A DNA stretch of 64,000 nucleotides from Rhodocyclaceae bacterium (GCA_030681195.1 JAUXXJ010000008.1:1-64000); one strand, 5' to 3'. Positions 16,743 to 26,116 are shown, counted from the stretch's first letter. Made by a program: numbers and translations. Notes: a model not told the origin generated them from the sequence alone.

Positions 16743-17147
16743 ATGAATAAGGCGGCGAGGGAGTACTGGCACCAGGGGCTGCTGTGGCTCAATCAACTCA
16801 GTTTGATCATTCAGATCGGCATTACCGGATGCGTAGCCCTGTTGATCTGGCTGCTGGCCACGATCGCCGTATCACCAGCGCCGACTTTTGAGGTCGAATT
16901 TGAGCAGGCCACTGCAGAAGGCGATGGCCGCATCCGCGGGCAATGTCAAGAGTGCGGCATGGTGTCTACAACGCGAAGCATTGCGCATGCCGCACCAAGC
17001 CAGGGCTCCGCCATCGAGGTCACCGTCCGCATGAGGGATGGAACGATGCGCCAATTCACGGGTGAACATTCGGCGAACTGGCGCGTGGGGGAACGTATGG
17101 TCATCATTGATCGGCCGGGTGGAGAAGGTCAAACGGGCCTCCGCTGA
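16743..17147 (+). CDS. Small membrane-anchored protein with CxxCG motif
   Basis: 134 residues from the ATG at 16743. One transmembrane segment at about residues 20-42 (IIQIGITGCVALLIWLLATI) is followed by a periplasmic domain with GQCQECGMVSTTR and a C-terminal VTVRMRDGTMRQF...WRVGERMVIID beta-rich part. This resembles the C-terminal domain of SlyB/glycine-zipper lipoproteins without the zipper, and a related gene lies at 29941. Residues just after the membrane segment (SPAPTF) are encoded by a short repeat copy. An alternative start at 16638 would add 35 residues encoded mostly by the long repeat. Confidence 0.65.
   Translation: MNKAAREYWHQGLLWLNQLSLIIQIGITGCVALLIWLLATIAVSPAPTFEVEFEQATAEGDGRIRGQCQECGMVSTTRSIAHAAPSQGSAIEVTVRMRDGTMRQFTGEHSANWRVGERMVIIDRPGGEGQTGLR
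16866..16889 (-). repeat. Dispersed REP-like element, short form, copy 6 (inside a gene)
   Basis: GCCGTATCACC then AGCGCCGACTTTT on the + strand, inside the coding sequence of the small membrane protein. It matches the short consensus except at three bases. Confidence 0.7.
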
Positions 17148-17262
17148 TAACTTTTGGCCGTGTAGTCCAATAGGCTCAACCACGACACGACAGCATCCCC
17201 CATCGCAAAGATGACACTTCAGATCCCGGTGCTGCGGCACTACAAAGATCAGGAGTTAACTC

Positions 17263-18069
17263 ATGCATGGTCCTGCGAACCCGCGTCATAACTTGTTGCT
17301 TGCGGCCCTCTCGCCAGAGGAATTTGATCGTCTGAATCCTGATCTGGAGCTGGTCTGGTTGCCGCATGGCAAAGTGCTCCACGAGTCGGGAGACCGCTTG
17401 CAACACGTCTATTTTCCCGTCACCGCAATTGTCTCTCTGATGTACGTGATCGAGGATGGCGGATCTGCCGAGGTGGCACTGATTGGCAATGATGGGATGA
17501 TCGGCATTGCCCTCTTCATGGGAGGGGAAACCATGGTGAATCGTGCCGTGGTGATGAGTGCCGGGCATGCGTATCGCCTGCGCCGCTCGGTGCTACAAGC
17601 GGCACTGACGCGCTTTGACGGGTGGCGCCAGGGGGCGCTCAATCACTTGTTGCTACGTTATACGCAGGCGCTGGTGACCCAGACGGCCCAGACGGCGGTT
17701 TGCAACCGGCATCATTCGGTGGCCCAGCAACTGTGCCGCTGGCTGCTGTTGAGCATCGACCGCCTGCCCTCGAACGAGCTGATGATGACCCAGGAGTTGA
17801 TCGCGAGCATGCTCGGCGTGCGGCGGGAAGGCGTCACCGAGGCGGCCGGCAAGCTGCAGACGGCTGGGCTGATTCGCTACAACCGGGGTCACATTACCGT
17901 CCTTGATCGGGCCGGGCTTGAGGCCCGTGCCTGTGAATGCTACGAAGTGGTCAGGAAGGAGTGCAATCGATTGTTGCCACGGAAGTCGGATGTGTTGGAT
18001 AGCGTACCGACCGGCTATCTGCCGCGGCCTAAGCTGGCCGTTGGCTCGGCAATTCTGTCAGCCGCATGA
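17263..18069 (+). CDS. Crp/Fnr-family transcriptional regulator
   Basis: 268 residues. An N-terminal cyclic-nucleotide-binding-like beta-barrel (residues about 20-130; HGKVLHESGDRLQHVYFPV, IGNDGMIGIALFMGG) is followed by a dimer helix and a winged helix-turn-helix (MMTQELIASMLGVRREGVTE). There is no N-terminal Cys cluster, so it is not an oxygen-sensing FNR. The ligand-pocket residues of CRP are not evident. AGGAG precedes the ATG. It lies 16 bases upstream of the csbD-like gene, so the two are probably co-transcribed; it may regulate the surrounding stress genes. Confidence 0.88.
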   Translation: MHGPANPRHNLLLAALSPEEFDRLNPDLELVWLPHGKVLHESGDRLQHVYFPVTAIVSLMYVIEDGGSAEVALIGNDGMIGIALFMGGETMVNRAVVMSAGHAYRLRRSVLQAALTRFDGWRQGALNHLLLRYTQALVTQTAQTAVCNRHHSVAQQLCRWLLLSIDRLPSNELMMTQELIASMLGVRREGVTEAAGKLQTAGLIRYNRGHITVLDRAGLEARACECYEVVRKECNRLLPRKSDVLDSVPTGYLPRPKLAVGSAILSAA

Positions 18070-18085
18070 ATCGAAGGAGAATGGC

Positions 18086-18307
18086 ATGAACTGGGATATC
18101 GTTGAAGGCAACTGGAAGCAGTTCAAGGGCAAGGCGAAAACGCAGTGGGGCAAGCTGACGGATGACCAGATTGACGTGATTGCCGGCAGGCGCGATCAGT
18201 TGGCGGGCAAGCTGCAGGAAAGTTATGGCATCACCAAGGACGAAGCCGAAAAACAGATCAAGGAGTTTGAGGATCTGAACAAGGATTACCGTCCGCCGTC
18301 AGCGTAA
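18086..18307 (+). CDS. CsbD-family stress protein
   Basis: 73 residues with the full CsbD pattern: MNWDIVEGNWKQFKGKAKTQ, WGKLTDDQIDVIAGRRDQLAGKL and GITKDEAEKQIKEFE. These are small, highly hydrophilic general stress proteins of unknown mechanism. GAAGGAGA lies 7 bases before the ATG. It follows the Crp/Fnr gene closely and is convergent with the CheB-CheR gene. A divergent relative is at 41041. Confidence 0.92.
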   Translation: MNWDIVEGNWKQFKGKAKTQWGKLTDDQIDVIAGRRDQLAGKLQESYGITKDEAEKQIKEFEDLNKDYRPPSA

Positions 18308-18342
18308 GACAGCGTCACGGCTGACCACGCGGGAGTTGCGTT

Positions 18343-20931
18343 TTACCCGCCGTGCTTCCTTAGCTCGGCTTCGAGCTGCTTGATCCCGGTGATGTCGGTA
18401 AAGGTGATCACCACGCCGTCGATGACATTTTCCTGGGTGCGGTAGGGCATGATACGCACGCGGAACCAGCGGCCGTCATGGGTGGCGGCGACCGTTTCCT
18501 GAAACATCAGGGTGCGCAGCACATCAAGGGCATCTTCCTTGAGCTGCGGGTAGTCGAGGTCGGTCACGACATGCGAGAGTGGCCGCCCGACATCGCCGGG
18601 GATCAGTTTGAAAAGCTTGGTGGCATGCGTGGTGAAGCGGCGCAGCCGCATCTCGTTGTCGAGAAAGATGGTGGCGATTTCCGTGCTGTTGAGCAGGTTC
18701 GTCATGTCGTTGCGCACCCAGGTGAGGTCATCCACCTTGGATTGCAGTTCGGCATTCACCGTCTGTAGCTCTTCGTTAAGCGACTGCAGTTCTTCCCTGG
18801 AGGTGGTCATCTCTTCGTTGGTCGACTGCAATTCCTCGTTGGTGGATTGCAGCTCCTCATTGCTGGATTTAAGTTCCTCAACGGTCGTCTGCATTTCCTC
18901 GTGGGTGACTTGCAGGGCCTCGCGCGTTTGCTCCAGTTCCTGCCTCAGGGCGCTCTGTGCCTCGGGAATGGCCTGCTTGGTCGCCTTGCGGCGGGGCGGC
19001 GGGGCGGGTGCATCCTTGAAGACCAGCAGCACGCGGCCACGTAGGGCCTCAGGTTTCTCGATGGCCTGAACGGTGACATCGACCAGATGTGCGCTGCCTT
19101 CCTCCTCGATGCGCACGCCTTTGAGCTGGACCGCCCGTAGCGGCTCCTTGAGCGCCCTGAAGATCACGCCGACCAGTGCTTCGCGCAGGCCGGCGCGCGC
19201 CATCGCATGAATATTCACATTGGTTTTGCCGGCCGCCGGTTCGAGATACTTGCCGGTGCGTCCGCTGATGTAGACGATGTCGCCTTCACTATTTACCAGC
19301 ACGGCGGCAGGCGCAAAACGCTGCTGGATCAACTGGTCAGTCAGTTGCCCGAGATTGTCGCCGCTCTCGCTGCGGGGCACGGCATTACTGTCGGGCAATG
19401 GGGTGGCCAGTTGCCCGGGAAGGACCAGTTCTCTCATCGAGGGCGATTCGTCGCGCTGGCGGAAGATGCGCGCCTTGTTGCTGAGCGGCGAAAACATTTG
19501 GCTGTAGTTGCCGATGGATTCGGAACTGCCCAGGAGGAGCAGGCCGCCGGGGTTGAGGGCGTAGTGGAACAGCGGCAGCAGGGTCTTTTGCAAAGCTGCG
19601 CCAAAGTAAATGAGGAGATTGCGGCAGGTGAGGATGTCGAGCTTGGTGAAGGGCGGGTCGGCGATGACATTCTGCGTGGCAAACACCACCATTTCGCGGA
19701 TGTTCTTGTTGATGCGGTATCCGCCGCCTTCTTCGGCGATGAAGTAGCGCGCCAGCCGCTCCGGCGTGATATCGGCGGCGATGTTGTCCGGGTAATAGCC
19801 TTTGCGGGCTTTCTCGATGGCCTCGGCATCGAGGTCGGTGGCGTAAATCTGCAAGGTGAAGCGGGCTTCCGGCTTGAGGGTTTCCAGCACTTCCCGGAAG
19901 ATGATGGCGAGCGAATAGGCTTCCTCGCCGGTGGAGCAGGCCGCTACCCAGGCTCGCAGGGTCTTGCCGCCCGCATGCTGGCCCAGCAGCAGCGGTAGCG
20001 CTTCAGTGCGCAGAGTTTCCCAGACCTCGGGATCGCGGAAGAAGTTGGTGACGCCGATCAAGAGTTCCTTGAACAGCAGATCAATTTCCACCGGATTGGC
20101 GCGCAGATGGCGCACGTAGTCGTCGATGACGCTGATCTGGTGTACCGCCATGCGCCGCTCGATGCGGCGGTGCAGGGTGTTGGTCTTGTAAAGCGAGAAA
20201 TCGTTGCCGCTGCGGTCGCGCAGCAGGATGATGATCCGGTCGAGGGCGCTGAGGACGTCGGGTTTTTCCGGGACTTCGTCGCGCAGCTCATGGGACGGAT
20301 GGCGCAGGTAATTGGCAATCCGCCCGGCGAGCATTTCCGGTGGCGCGACGATGTCGGCAACGCCCGCCCCGATGGCACTCCTCGGCATCGAGTCGGACTG
20401 GGCCGTGGCCGGTTCCTGCACCAGTGTCAGCCCGGCCTTTTCCTTGATGGCGCGCAGACCGAAGACGCCATCCGAGCCCATGCCAGAGAGGACGATGCCG
20501 ATGGCCTTCTCCTTGCGATCCTCCGCCAGCGAACGCAGGAAAAAGTCGATCGGCAGGCGCAGGCCGCGTGGTGCGATGGGCTCAAGCAAATGCAGCTTGC
20601 CGTGCAGCAGCGACACGTCCTTGTTGGGCGGGATGACGTAGACGCTGTTGGCTTCGATGACCATGCCATCCGTAATCTCGATGACGCGCATGCTTGTGTT
20701 CGGCTGCAGCAACTCGGGCAGGACGCTGACATGGGTGGGGTCGAGATGCTGGACGACGACAAAGGCCATGCCGCTGGCCTCGGGAACGTGCGAGAAAAAA
20801 GACTCCAGCGCCTGGAGTCCGCCGGCCGAACAACCGACCCCGATGAGCGGAATGGCGGTGGTCGGGTCGAGAGAATCGGTTGTGTCGTTGCGTGGCTTGT
20901 GGTGGGCGGGCGATGGGACGGGTTTGGTCAT
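18343..20931 (-). CDS. CheB-CheR-PAS fusion protein
   Basis: 862 residues. A CheB methylesterase domain (about 28-210) has the Ser-His-Asp triad in GVGCSAGG, VVQHLDP and SGMGSDGVFG. A CheR methyltransferase domain (about 225-490) has TNFFRDPEVWE and the SAM motif WVAACSTGEEAYSLAI. A long heptad coiled coil follows (about 655-735) with repeated NEELQSTNEELQ units, then a PAS domain (about 740-860). Such fusions in other bacteria tune chemosensory or phosphorelay proteins. Here the protein ends after the PAS domain without a kinase. It lies alone on the minus strand, 66 bases from divergent diguanylate cyclase sequence. Confidence 0.9.
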   Translation of the reverse strand: MTKPVPSPAHHKPRNDTTDSLDPTTAIPLIGVGCSAGGLQALESFFSHVPEASGMAFVVVQHLDPTHVSVLPELLQPNTSMRVIEITDGMVIEANSVYVIPPNKDVSLLHGKLHLLEPIAPRGLRLPIDFFLRSLAEDRKEKAIGIVLSGMGSDGVFGLRAIKEKAGLTLVQEPATAQSDSMPRSAIGAGVADIVAPPEMLAGRIANYLRHPSHELRDEVPEKPDVLSALDRIIILLRDRSGNDFSLYKTNTLHRRIERRMAVHQISVIDDYVRHLRANPVEIDLLFKELLIGVTNFFRDPEVWETLRTEALPLLLGQHAGGKTLRAWVAACSTGEEAYSLAIIFREVLETLKPEARFTLQIYATDLDAEAIEKARKGYYPDNIAADITPERLARYFIAEEGGGYRINKNIREMVVFATQNVIADPPFTKLDILTCRNLLIYFGAALQKTLLPLFHYALNPGGLLLLGSSESIGNYSQMFSPLSNKARIFRQRDESPSMRELVLPGQLATPLPDSNAVPRSESGDNLGQLTDQLIQQRFAPAAVLVNSEGDIVYISGRTGKYLEPAAGKTNVNIHAMARAGLREALVGVIFRALKEPLRAVQLKGVRIEEEGSAHLVDVTVQAIEKPEALRGRVLLVFKDAPAPPPRRKATKQAIPEAQSALRQELEQTREALQVTHEEMQTTVEELKSSNEELQSTNEELQSTNEEMTTSREELQSLNEELQTVNAELQSKVDDLTWVRNDMTNLLNSTEIATIFLDNEMRLRRFTTHATKLFKLIPGDVGRPLSHVVTDLDYPQLKEDALDVLRTLMFQETVAATHDGRWFRVRIMPYRTQENVIDGVVITFTDITGIKQLEAELRKHGG

Positions 20932-20996
20932 GAGCGGGCACTGTTTCTAGAGACTTGTCCGGGCAGACTACCCTAATTGATTGCGAAAGGTGCGAT

Positions 20997-21022
20997 AAAA
21001 GTCGGCGTTGGCGAGGCGGCAT
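20997..21022 (+). repeat. Dispersed REP-like element, short form, copy 7
   Basis: AAAAGTCGGCGT then TGGCGAGGCGGCAT, between the divergent CheB-CheR and diguanylate cyclase genes, about 95 bases before the latter's ATG. Confidence 0.7.
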
Positions 21023-21117
21023 GGTTCGTTTGGCAGGGATGGAGATTCATTCCATTGGCGGAAGCCGCAGTAGGGTGTCTCATGCCGCCATCTGGGCGGT
21101 CGTATTCAGGAGTCTTG

Positions 21118-22188
21118 ATGGCCCATACCGAAGAAACCTTGCTGGAACAGCTCCAGATCAACGAAATTGCTATCGCCCGTCGCAAGGCCTTGCTCGACTT
21201 CACCGATGCCGACGTGCGGCTGCTGCTGTCGTGTAAAGGCCTGGTGACCGAAACCATCGACAGCATCGTGGCCGACTTCTACGAGAAGCAACTGGCGGTG
21301 GATGAAATCGCGCTGTTGATCGGCGATGCCGACACGCTGGCGCGCCTTCACAAGGCGCAACGCGCTTACATCCTCTCACTGTTCGAAGGCTTTTACGACC
21401 GCGAGTATGTCAATAACCGCCTGCGCATCGGCATGGTGCATAAACGCATCGGTGTCGATCCGCGCCTCTATCTGTCGGCCATCAAGGTCATGAAGGACAC
21501 GATCAATGCCGTGCTGGATCAGCATACGGAGGATAAGCAGCATCTGGTGGCGGTCAGTAATGCACTCGACAAGCTCTTGTATTTTGATGTCACCTTCGTC
21601 TTCGAGACCTACATTCGTGGCATGACGATGGAGGTGGAAGCGGCCAAGGACAAGGTGATGAATTACGCCAAGGAGCTTGAGCAACGGGTGGCGGAGCGGA
21701 CGCAGCAACTGCTGGAACTATCCCTGCGCGATACGCTGACCGGCCTGTTCAACCGGCGTGCGCTGGATGACTATCTGCGTCGCGAGTTGCTGATTGCCAA
21801 GCGCCACAACCGGATTTTTTCGCTGGCCTATTTCGACATTGATGATTTCAAGCAGGTTAACGATACCGATGGACACTTTGCGGGCGACGAGATTCTGCGC
21901 TTTGCGGGCGAGGCCATGCAGGCGGCCTGTCGCGACATTGATTTTCCCTGCCGAGTCGGCGGGGACGAGTTTTGCCTTGCCCTGCCGGACTGCACCCTGG
22001 CAGATGCCCGGAACATCTGTCAGCGCATGATTGATTTGTTTGCCCAGCGGACCAAGAGCGCGACCCTGAGCATCGGCATCGTGCAAACCGGCCCCACGGA
22101 TTTTCTCGGCGCGGACGATCTGCTGCGGGCGGCGGACAGCAAGATGTATGAGGCGAAGGCGCAGACGGGCTTCAAGATCTGCGTTTAG
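21118..22188 (+). CDS. Globin-coupled diguanylate cyclase
   Basis: 356 residues. The N-terminal protoglobin-like sensor (about 10-170) has the proximal histidine in RIGMVHKRIGVDPRLYLSAI (His near residue 107). A short coiled coil (ELEQRVAERTQQLLELS) leads to a GGDEF domain (about 200-356) with DTLTGLFNRRAL and intact RVGGDEF. RDID lies five residues before GGDEF, so the inhibitory I-site is present. It should make c-di-GMP in response to oxygen or another heme ligand. The start at 21118 has AGGAG 5 bases upstream; the longer frame from 20977 crosses a repeat copy and is unlikely. Confidence 0.92.
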   Translation: MAHTEETLLEQLQINEIAIARRKALLDFTDADVRLLLSCKGLVTETIDSIVADFYEKQLAVDEIALLIGDADTLARLHKAQRAYILSLFEGFYDREYVNNRLRIGMVHKRIGVDPRLYLSAIKVMKDTINAVLDQHTEDKQHLVAVSNALDKLLYFDVTFVFETYIRGMTMEVEAAKDKVMNYAKELEQRVAERTQQLLELSLRDTLTGLFNRRALDDYLRRELLIAKRHNRIFSLAYFDIDDFKQVNDTDGHFAGDEILRFAGEAMQAACRDIDFPCRVGGDEFCLALPDCTLADARNICQRMIDLFAQRTKSATLSIGIVQTGPTDFLGADDLLRAADSKMYEAKAQTGFKICV

Positions 22189-22222
22189 CATCGCCGAACG
22201 GTTCAACGAACGGCGGCATTCC

Positions 22223-23647
22223 TTACGGTTTCGTCAGCCACTTCTGCAAAGCCTCGAACAGTACGCGTGGCAGCACTGGCTTGGTGATGAAGTCGTTCAT
22301 GCCGGCTTCGAAGCAGTGCACCTTGTCTTCGACAAAGGCATTGGCCGTGAAGGCGAGAATCGGGGTCTGACTGTTGTGGGTACCACGACGAATCCTGCGT
22401 GTGGCATCGAGTCCATCCATGCCGGGCATCTGCATGTCCATCAGGATCAGGTCGTAGTCGATGCGACCGGCTTGTGCCACTGCCTCGATCCCGTCCTCGG
22501 CCGTATCGACGATCTGCCCGACATCTTCGAGCAAAAGCTTGGTGATCTCGCGGTTGATCGCTTCATCTTCCGCCAGCAGGATGCGGTGGCCGGGAAGCTC
22601 GCGCTGCAGGAAGGCTTCAAGCTCGCCTACAGGCAGATTGGGCGATGGGAGCGTGGTCGTCCCGCCCTTGAGAAGCTGAGCCGAGAACCAGAAGGTGCTA
22701 CCGACACCGGGGGCGCTGTGGACGCCGGCATCGCCGCCCATCAGGCGGGCGAGTTTGCGCGTGATGGCGAGGCCAAGGCCGCTGCCGCCATATTGGCGGG
22801 TGAGTGAATTGTCACCCTGCTCGAAGCTGGCAAACAGCTTGGGCAGGATTTCCGGTGCGATGCCGATGCCACTGTCTTCCACCTCGAAGTGGATGAGGAC
22901 GTTCTCCGCCGTTTCCTCGGTCACGCGGGCGCGCAGGGTGATGGTGCCCTCCTCGGTGAACTTTACCGCGTTGGCGGCATAGTTGGTCAGCGCCTGCTGG
23001 ACGCGAACCGGGTCGCCCAGCAGTGAGATCGGGAGGTCCTGCACCTCGATGAACATTTTGAGTTTCTTGGCCAGCACTTTGTCCTGCAGCATCGAGGCCA
23101 CATTGCCGAGCAGGCTTTCGATGCGGATCGGCACTTCTTCCAGCTCGAACTTGCCGGATTCGATTTTCGCCATGTCGAGCACGGCATTGACGATGCCGAG
23201 CAGATGGTCGCCGGCAATCTGCAGCTTGCTGAGCCATGCGGACTGCAAGGGGGTTACCCCTTCCTGGCGGATCAGGTAGCCCATGCCACTGACGGCATTC
23301 AGCGGCGTACGAATCTCGTGTGACATGTTGGCGAGAAAGGCGCTCTTGGCAATGTTGGCCGTTTCGGCGGCTTCTTTTGCCGCCACCAGTTCGGCGGTGC
23401 GTTGGGCGACCATTTCCTCAAGGTGATCATTGAGGCTGATATAGCGTTGCAGGGCTGCCTGAAGCTCGGACTGGGTCTGGCGCAACGATTCGTTCTGCAT
23501 CTCCAGTTCGATCTGGTGCACCTGTAATTCGTGCATCAGGCGCTGCTGGTCAGCGAGATTTGGCCCGTCGGGTGGCTGTGCCGCCTGACGCTGTGCCAGT
23601 TCTGCTTCGGCCTGACGGCGCAGTTCCATTGTGTTGGGGGTGTTCAT
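22223..23647 (-). CDS. Hybrid sensor histidine kinase with receiver domain
   Basis: 474 residues, no membrane segments. An N-terminal coiled coil with [18 protein letters not shown] leads to a HisKA domain with [12 protein letters not shown] (His near residue 110), an HATPase domain with [18 protein letters not shown] and GSGLGLAIT, and a C-terminal receiver with [14 protein letters not shown] (Asp near 402). A soluble hybrid kinase like this usually passes phosphate to an Hpt protein or to the adjacent regulator. It is directly downstream (28 bases) of the NarL-type regulator and PAS kinase on the same strand, so all three may form one relay. Confidence 0.92.
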   Translation of the reverse strand: MNTPNTMELRRQAEAELAQRQAAQPPDGPNLADQQRLMHELQVHQIELEMQNESLRQTQSELQAALQRYISLNDHLEEMVAQRTAELVAAKEAAETANIAKSAFLANMSHEIRTPLNAVSGMGYLIRQEGVTPLQSAWLSKLQIAGDHLLGIVNAVLDMAKIESGKFELEEVPIRIESLLGNVASMLQDKVLAKKLKMFIEVQDLPISLLGDPVRVQQALTNYAANAVKFTEEGTITLRARVTEETAENVLIHFEVEDSGIGIAPEILPKLFASFEQGDNSLTRQYGGSGLGLAITRKLARLMGGDAGVHSAPGVGSTFWFSAQLLKGGTTTLPSPNLPVGELEAFLQRELPGHRILLAEDEAINREITKLLLEDVGQIVDTAEDGIEAVAQAGRIDYDLILMDMQMPGMDGLDATRRIRRGTHNSQTPILAFTANAFVEDKVHCFEAGMNDFITKPVLPRVLFEALQKWLTKP

Positions 23648-23675
23648 AGGGTGCCTATGTAACGCATACTGTGCG

Positions 23676-24326
23676 TCAGTTGGGAGCGAACCCGTGGTTG
23701 ATGGCGTAGCGGGTCAGTTCGGCGACGTTGTGCAGGTCAAGTTTGCGCATGATGTTGCGGCGGTGCACTTCAACCGTGGAGTGCGCAATGAAGAGTTGGG
23801 TGGCGATTTGTTGTGAGGTATGCCCTTCGGCCACCAGTTGCAATACCTGGCGCTCGCGGGCGCCCAGCTGGAGCGGCGGGCTCAGCTTGATGTCGCGCTG
23901 GGATGACCAGGTGCCGGCAATCAGGCTGGCAATGCGCGGGCACACATACTTCTGGCCGTTCTGCACCGCCTCGATGGCCCGTAGCAGTTCCTCCCCAGCC
24001 CCCGATTTGGTGACATAGGCGGTCGCGCCGGCATCGAACATGTCCATGGCGTAGCGCTGTTCGGCAAATGCCGATACGGCAATGATTTTGGTTTCCGGAC
24101 AGAGCGTGCTCAGTCGTCGCGTCGCTTCGATACCATTCATGCCGGGCATGCCAATGTCCATGCAGATGATGTCGGGCGTGGTGGCCTGTGCCAGCTTGAC
24201 GACCTCCAGCCCGTCACCGGTCTCGCCGACGACCTTGATGTGTGGCGATTTCTCCAGCAGGCTGCGCAGCGCATCGCGAAACATCTGATGATCATCCGCG
24301 AGCAAAATTCGCAGCGACTTTTTCAT
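23676..24326 (-). CDS. NarL/FixJ-family response regulator
   Basis: 216 residues. The receiver domain has ADDHQMFRD and the phosphoacceptor Asp57 in [13 protein letters not shown], with the conserved Ser/Lys switch residues (AVSAF, VTKSG). A LuxR-type helix-turn-helix (about 150-212) reads [22 protein letters not shown] then [15 protein letters not shown]. The ATG overlaps the PAS kinase stop by 4 bases, making it that kinase's obvious partner. Regulators of this family bind TAC...GTA inverted repeats; three 16-bp sites of that kind occur in the window, one upstream of this operon. Confidence 0.94.
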   Translation of the reverse strand: MKKSLRILLADDHQMFRDALRSLLEKSPHIKVVGETGDGLEVVKLAQATTPDIICMDIGMPGMNGIEATRRLSTLCPETKIIAVSAFAEQRYAMDMFDAGATAYVTKSGAGEELLRAIEAVQNGQKYVCPRIASLIAGTWSSQRDIKLSPPLQLGARERQVLQLVAEGHTSQQIATQLFIAHSTVEVHRRNIMRKLDLHNVAELTRYAINHGFAPN

Positions 24327-25954
24327 GCCTGAATACTCACGTTGATTCGTGTCCCCTGACCCGGATGCGATTCGATGATCATTTGCCCGCCGGCAAATTC
24401 GGCCATTTCGCGCATGTTGAGCAATCCCATGCCGCTGACCGAGGCCTTGGACTCAACTGAGGCGATATCGAAGCCGATACCGTCGTCGTCGATGGTCAGG
24501 AGGATGGGGATGGCATCGAAGTCGATGGCGACATTGATGTGTCGAGCCTTGGCATGCTTGAGGCTGTTGGTCAGTGCTTCCTGAAAAATGCGAAAGAGCA
24601 GTGATTCCAGGGCCGGGGCCAGGCGCGTTTCCCGATTGCTGCAATGGACATGGACCAGAATGCCGGTACGGCTGGCATAGCGATGGGCGTATTCCTCCAT
24701 GGCGGCGGGTAGTCCGGCGTAGTCCAGAATTGGGCTGCGCAGGTCGGCGCAGATTTCGCGGATGCTGACATCGGTATCTTCAATCAGCGCGATGGTGTCG
24801 GCCAGACGATCAACGCATTCCGATGGCGCATCCGGTGGCAGGGCGGTGGTGATCATGCCCAGGTTGATCTTGATGGCGGCGAGGTTGGGGCTGGTGTGAT
24901 CGTGCAGTTCACCCGACAGACGGCGCCGGGCATCCTCCTGCGCCTCGACGAGATGGCGCGACAGTTCGAGCAGCCGCCGCGATGCCGTCGCCAGGCCACT
25001 TTCCATCACCGAGCGCTGGCGCAGCGCTTTGCTGTCGTCGCGCACAATCTTCTGGACATAACTGCTGCCATCGATCTCGACCATGGTGGCGCCAACTTGT
25101 ACCGGAAAAGAGCTGCCATCGGCACGGCAGTGCCAGGTCTGATAGGACATCGACCCCTGTTCTGACAACTGCTGCAATATCGCGGGAATGTCCAGATGCG
25201 TATCCGGCGCACGCAAGTCCATCAGCCGCATGCCGAGCAATTCTTTGCGGGTATGACCATAAGTGTTCAGACAAGAGTCGCTGGCATCGATAATCCGGGA
25301 GTTGGCATCGAACATCAGAATGGCATCGTTGGCATGTCGCATAAATGATTCGATGCGCCGCGCGTTATGCTTTCTCTCGTTTTCCGCATGCTTGCGCTGG
25401 GTGATGTCGGTCAGGGCGACACGAATCATCAGGCCGCTGGAAACGCTGCGGTGGTACATGCAATTCAGTTGAGCATGCAGGAGGGTGTTGTCGCTGCGCT
25501 TGAGCGCCAGTTCCAGATCCAGTTCGAACGCAAAACTCTTTTGCCCCTCGCTCTCGCTCATCCGCGAGTAATGCTGAACCCAGCGATCTTGGTCTTCTCG
25601 CGCCACGAAGGAGGTAAAACTTTTCTGCAGAACCTTTTTGCGCTCCATCCCCAGAAAGTTGGCGCCAGCCAGATTGATTTCCGTAATCAGGCCTTGGGGT
25701 GTGAGCGTCAGGTAACCCACCGGGGCAAACTCGTAGAGATCCTGATAGCGGTCGCGCGCCTCCTCCAGACTGAGTTGCGTGAGTCGCAAGGTTTCGTTCT
25801 GCATCTCCAGTTCGATCTGATGCACTTGCAGTTCGTGCAGCAGCTTTTCGACCGGACGGCCTCCGACGGATTTTTCGGATGGGTGTGCGGACTTATTTTG
25901 GCTTTCCGCCACAGAGGCGGCCAGGTGGAGTGGTTCGGCCGCTAGGTTTTTCAT
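24323..25954 (-). CDS. PAS-domain sensor histidine kinase (HisKA_3 type)
   Basis: 543 residues from the ATG at 25954. The N-terminus has the [18 protein letters not shown] module shared with the hybrid kinase downstream, then two PAS domains (about 68-185 and 205-325). The HisKA_3 dimerisation box is GELHDHTSPNLAAI (His near 354), and the HATPase has EALTNSLKHAKARH and DDDGIGFD. No membrane segment, so the signal is probably cytosolic. It is translationally coupled to the NarL-type regulator. The frame opens 35 codons earlier, at 26059, but that would run through the putative operator at 26039-26054. Confidence 0.92.
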   Translation of the reverse strand: MKNLAAEPLHLAASVAESQNKSAHPSEKSVGGRPVEKLLHELQVHQIELEMQNETLRLTQLSLEEARDRYQDLYEFAPVGYLTLTPQGLITEINLAGANFLGMERKKVLQKSFTSFVAREDQDRWVQHYSRMSESEGQKSFAFELDLELALKRSDNTLLHAQLNCMYHRSVSSGLMIRVALTDITQRKHAENERKHNARRIESFMRHANDAILMFDANSRIIDASDSCLNTYGHTRKELLGMRLMDLRAPDTHLDIPAILQQLSEQGSMSYQTWHCRADGSSFPVQVGATMVEIDGSSYVQKIVRDDSKALRQRSVMESGLATASRRLLELSRHLVEAQEDARRRLSGELHDHTSPNLAAIKINLGMITTALPPDAPSECVDRLADTIALIEDTDVSIREICADLRSPILDYAGLPAAMEEYAHRYASRTGILVHVHCSNRETRLAPALESLLFRIFQEALTNSLKHAKARHINVAIDFDAIPILLTIDDDGIGFDIASVESKASVSGMGLLNMREMAEFAGGQMIIESHPGQGTRINVSIQA

Positions 25955-26038
25955 AGGCTTCCTATGGAATTCAGCACGAAGACATAGGGCTGATTGATGT
26001 AATGAGGGAATCATAATCGGTCCATCGAAGTCATGATA

Positions 26039-26054
26039 TACCCAGATACCAGTA
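26039..26054. promoter_or_regulatory. Putative NarL-type operator, site 1
   Basis: TACCCAGATACCAGTA: TACC, eight bases, AGTA, the 7-2-7 inverted-repeat geometry bound by NarL-family regulators. It lies 85 bases upstream of the PAS kinase start, suggesting autoregulation of the kinase-regulator operon. Flanking bases CTGGG/CCCAG are shared with sites 2 and 3. Confidence 0.5.
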
Positions 26055-26085
26055 CTCAAGGCAGGCGGTTAATTCAAAGCCTCAT

Positions 26086-26113
26086 TGAAAAGTCGGCGCT
26101 GGCGGGACGGCAC
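26086..26113 (+). repeat. Dispersed REP-like element, short form, copy 8
   Basis: TGAAAAGTCGGCGC then TGGCGGGACGGCAC, the cleanest short copy. It ends 4 bases before the galE stop codon (galE reads leftward), so it lies right at the galE 3' end and upstream of the PAS kinase. Confidence 0.85.
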
Positions 26114-26116
26114 AGC

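Noticed and set aside
18770-18900. Short tandem repeats in DNA, CRISPR-like at first glance
   Set aside because: They encode the heptad coiled coil (NEELQSTNEELQ units) of the CheB-CheR-PAS protein. There are no spacers of constant length and the frame is coding.
20977-21117. 47-codon N-terminal extension of the globin-coupled cyclase
   Set aside because: It reads through a repeat copy, lacks a ribosome binding site, and the ATG at 21118 has AGGAG at good spacing and begins directly before the globin domain.
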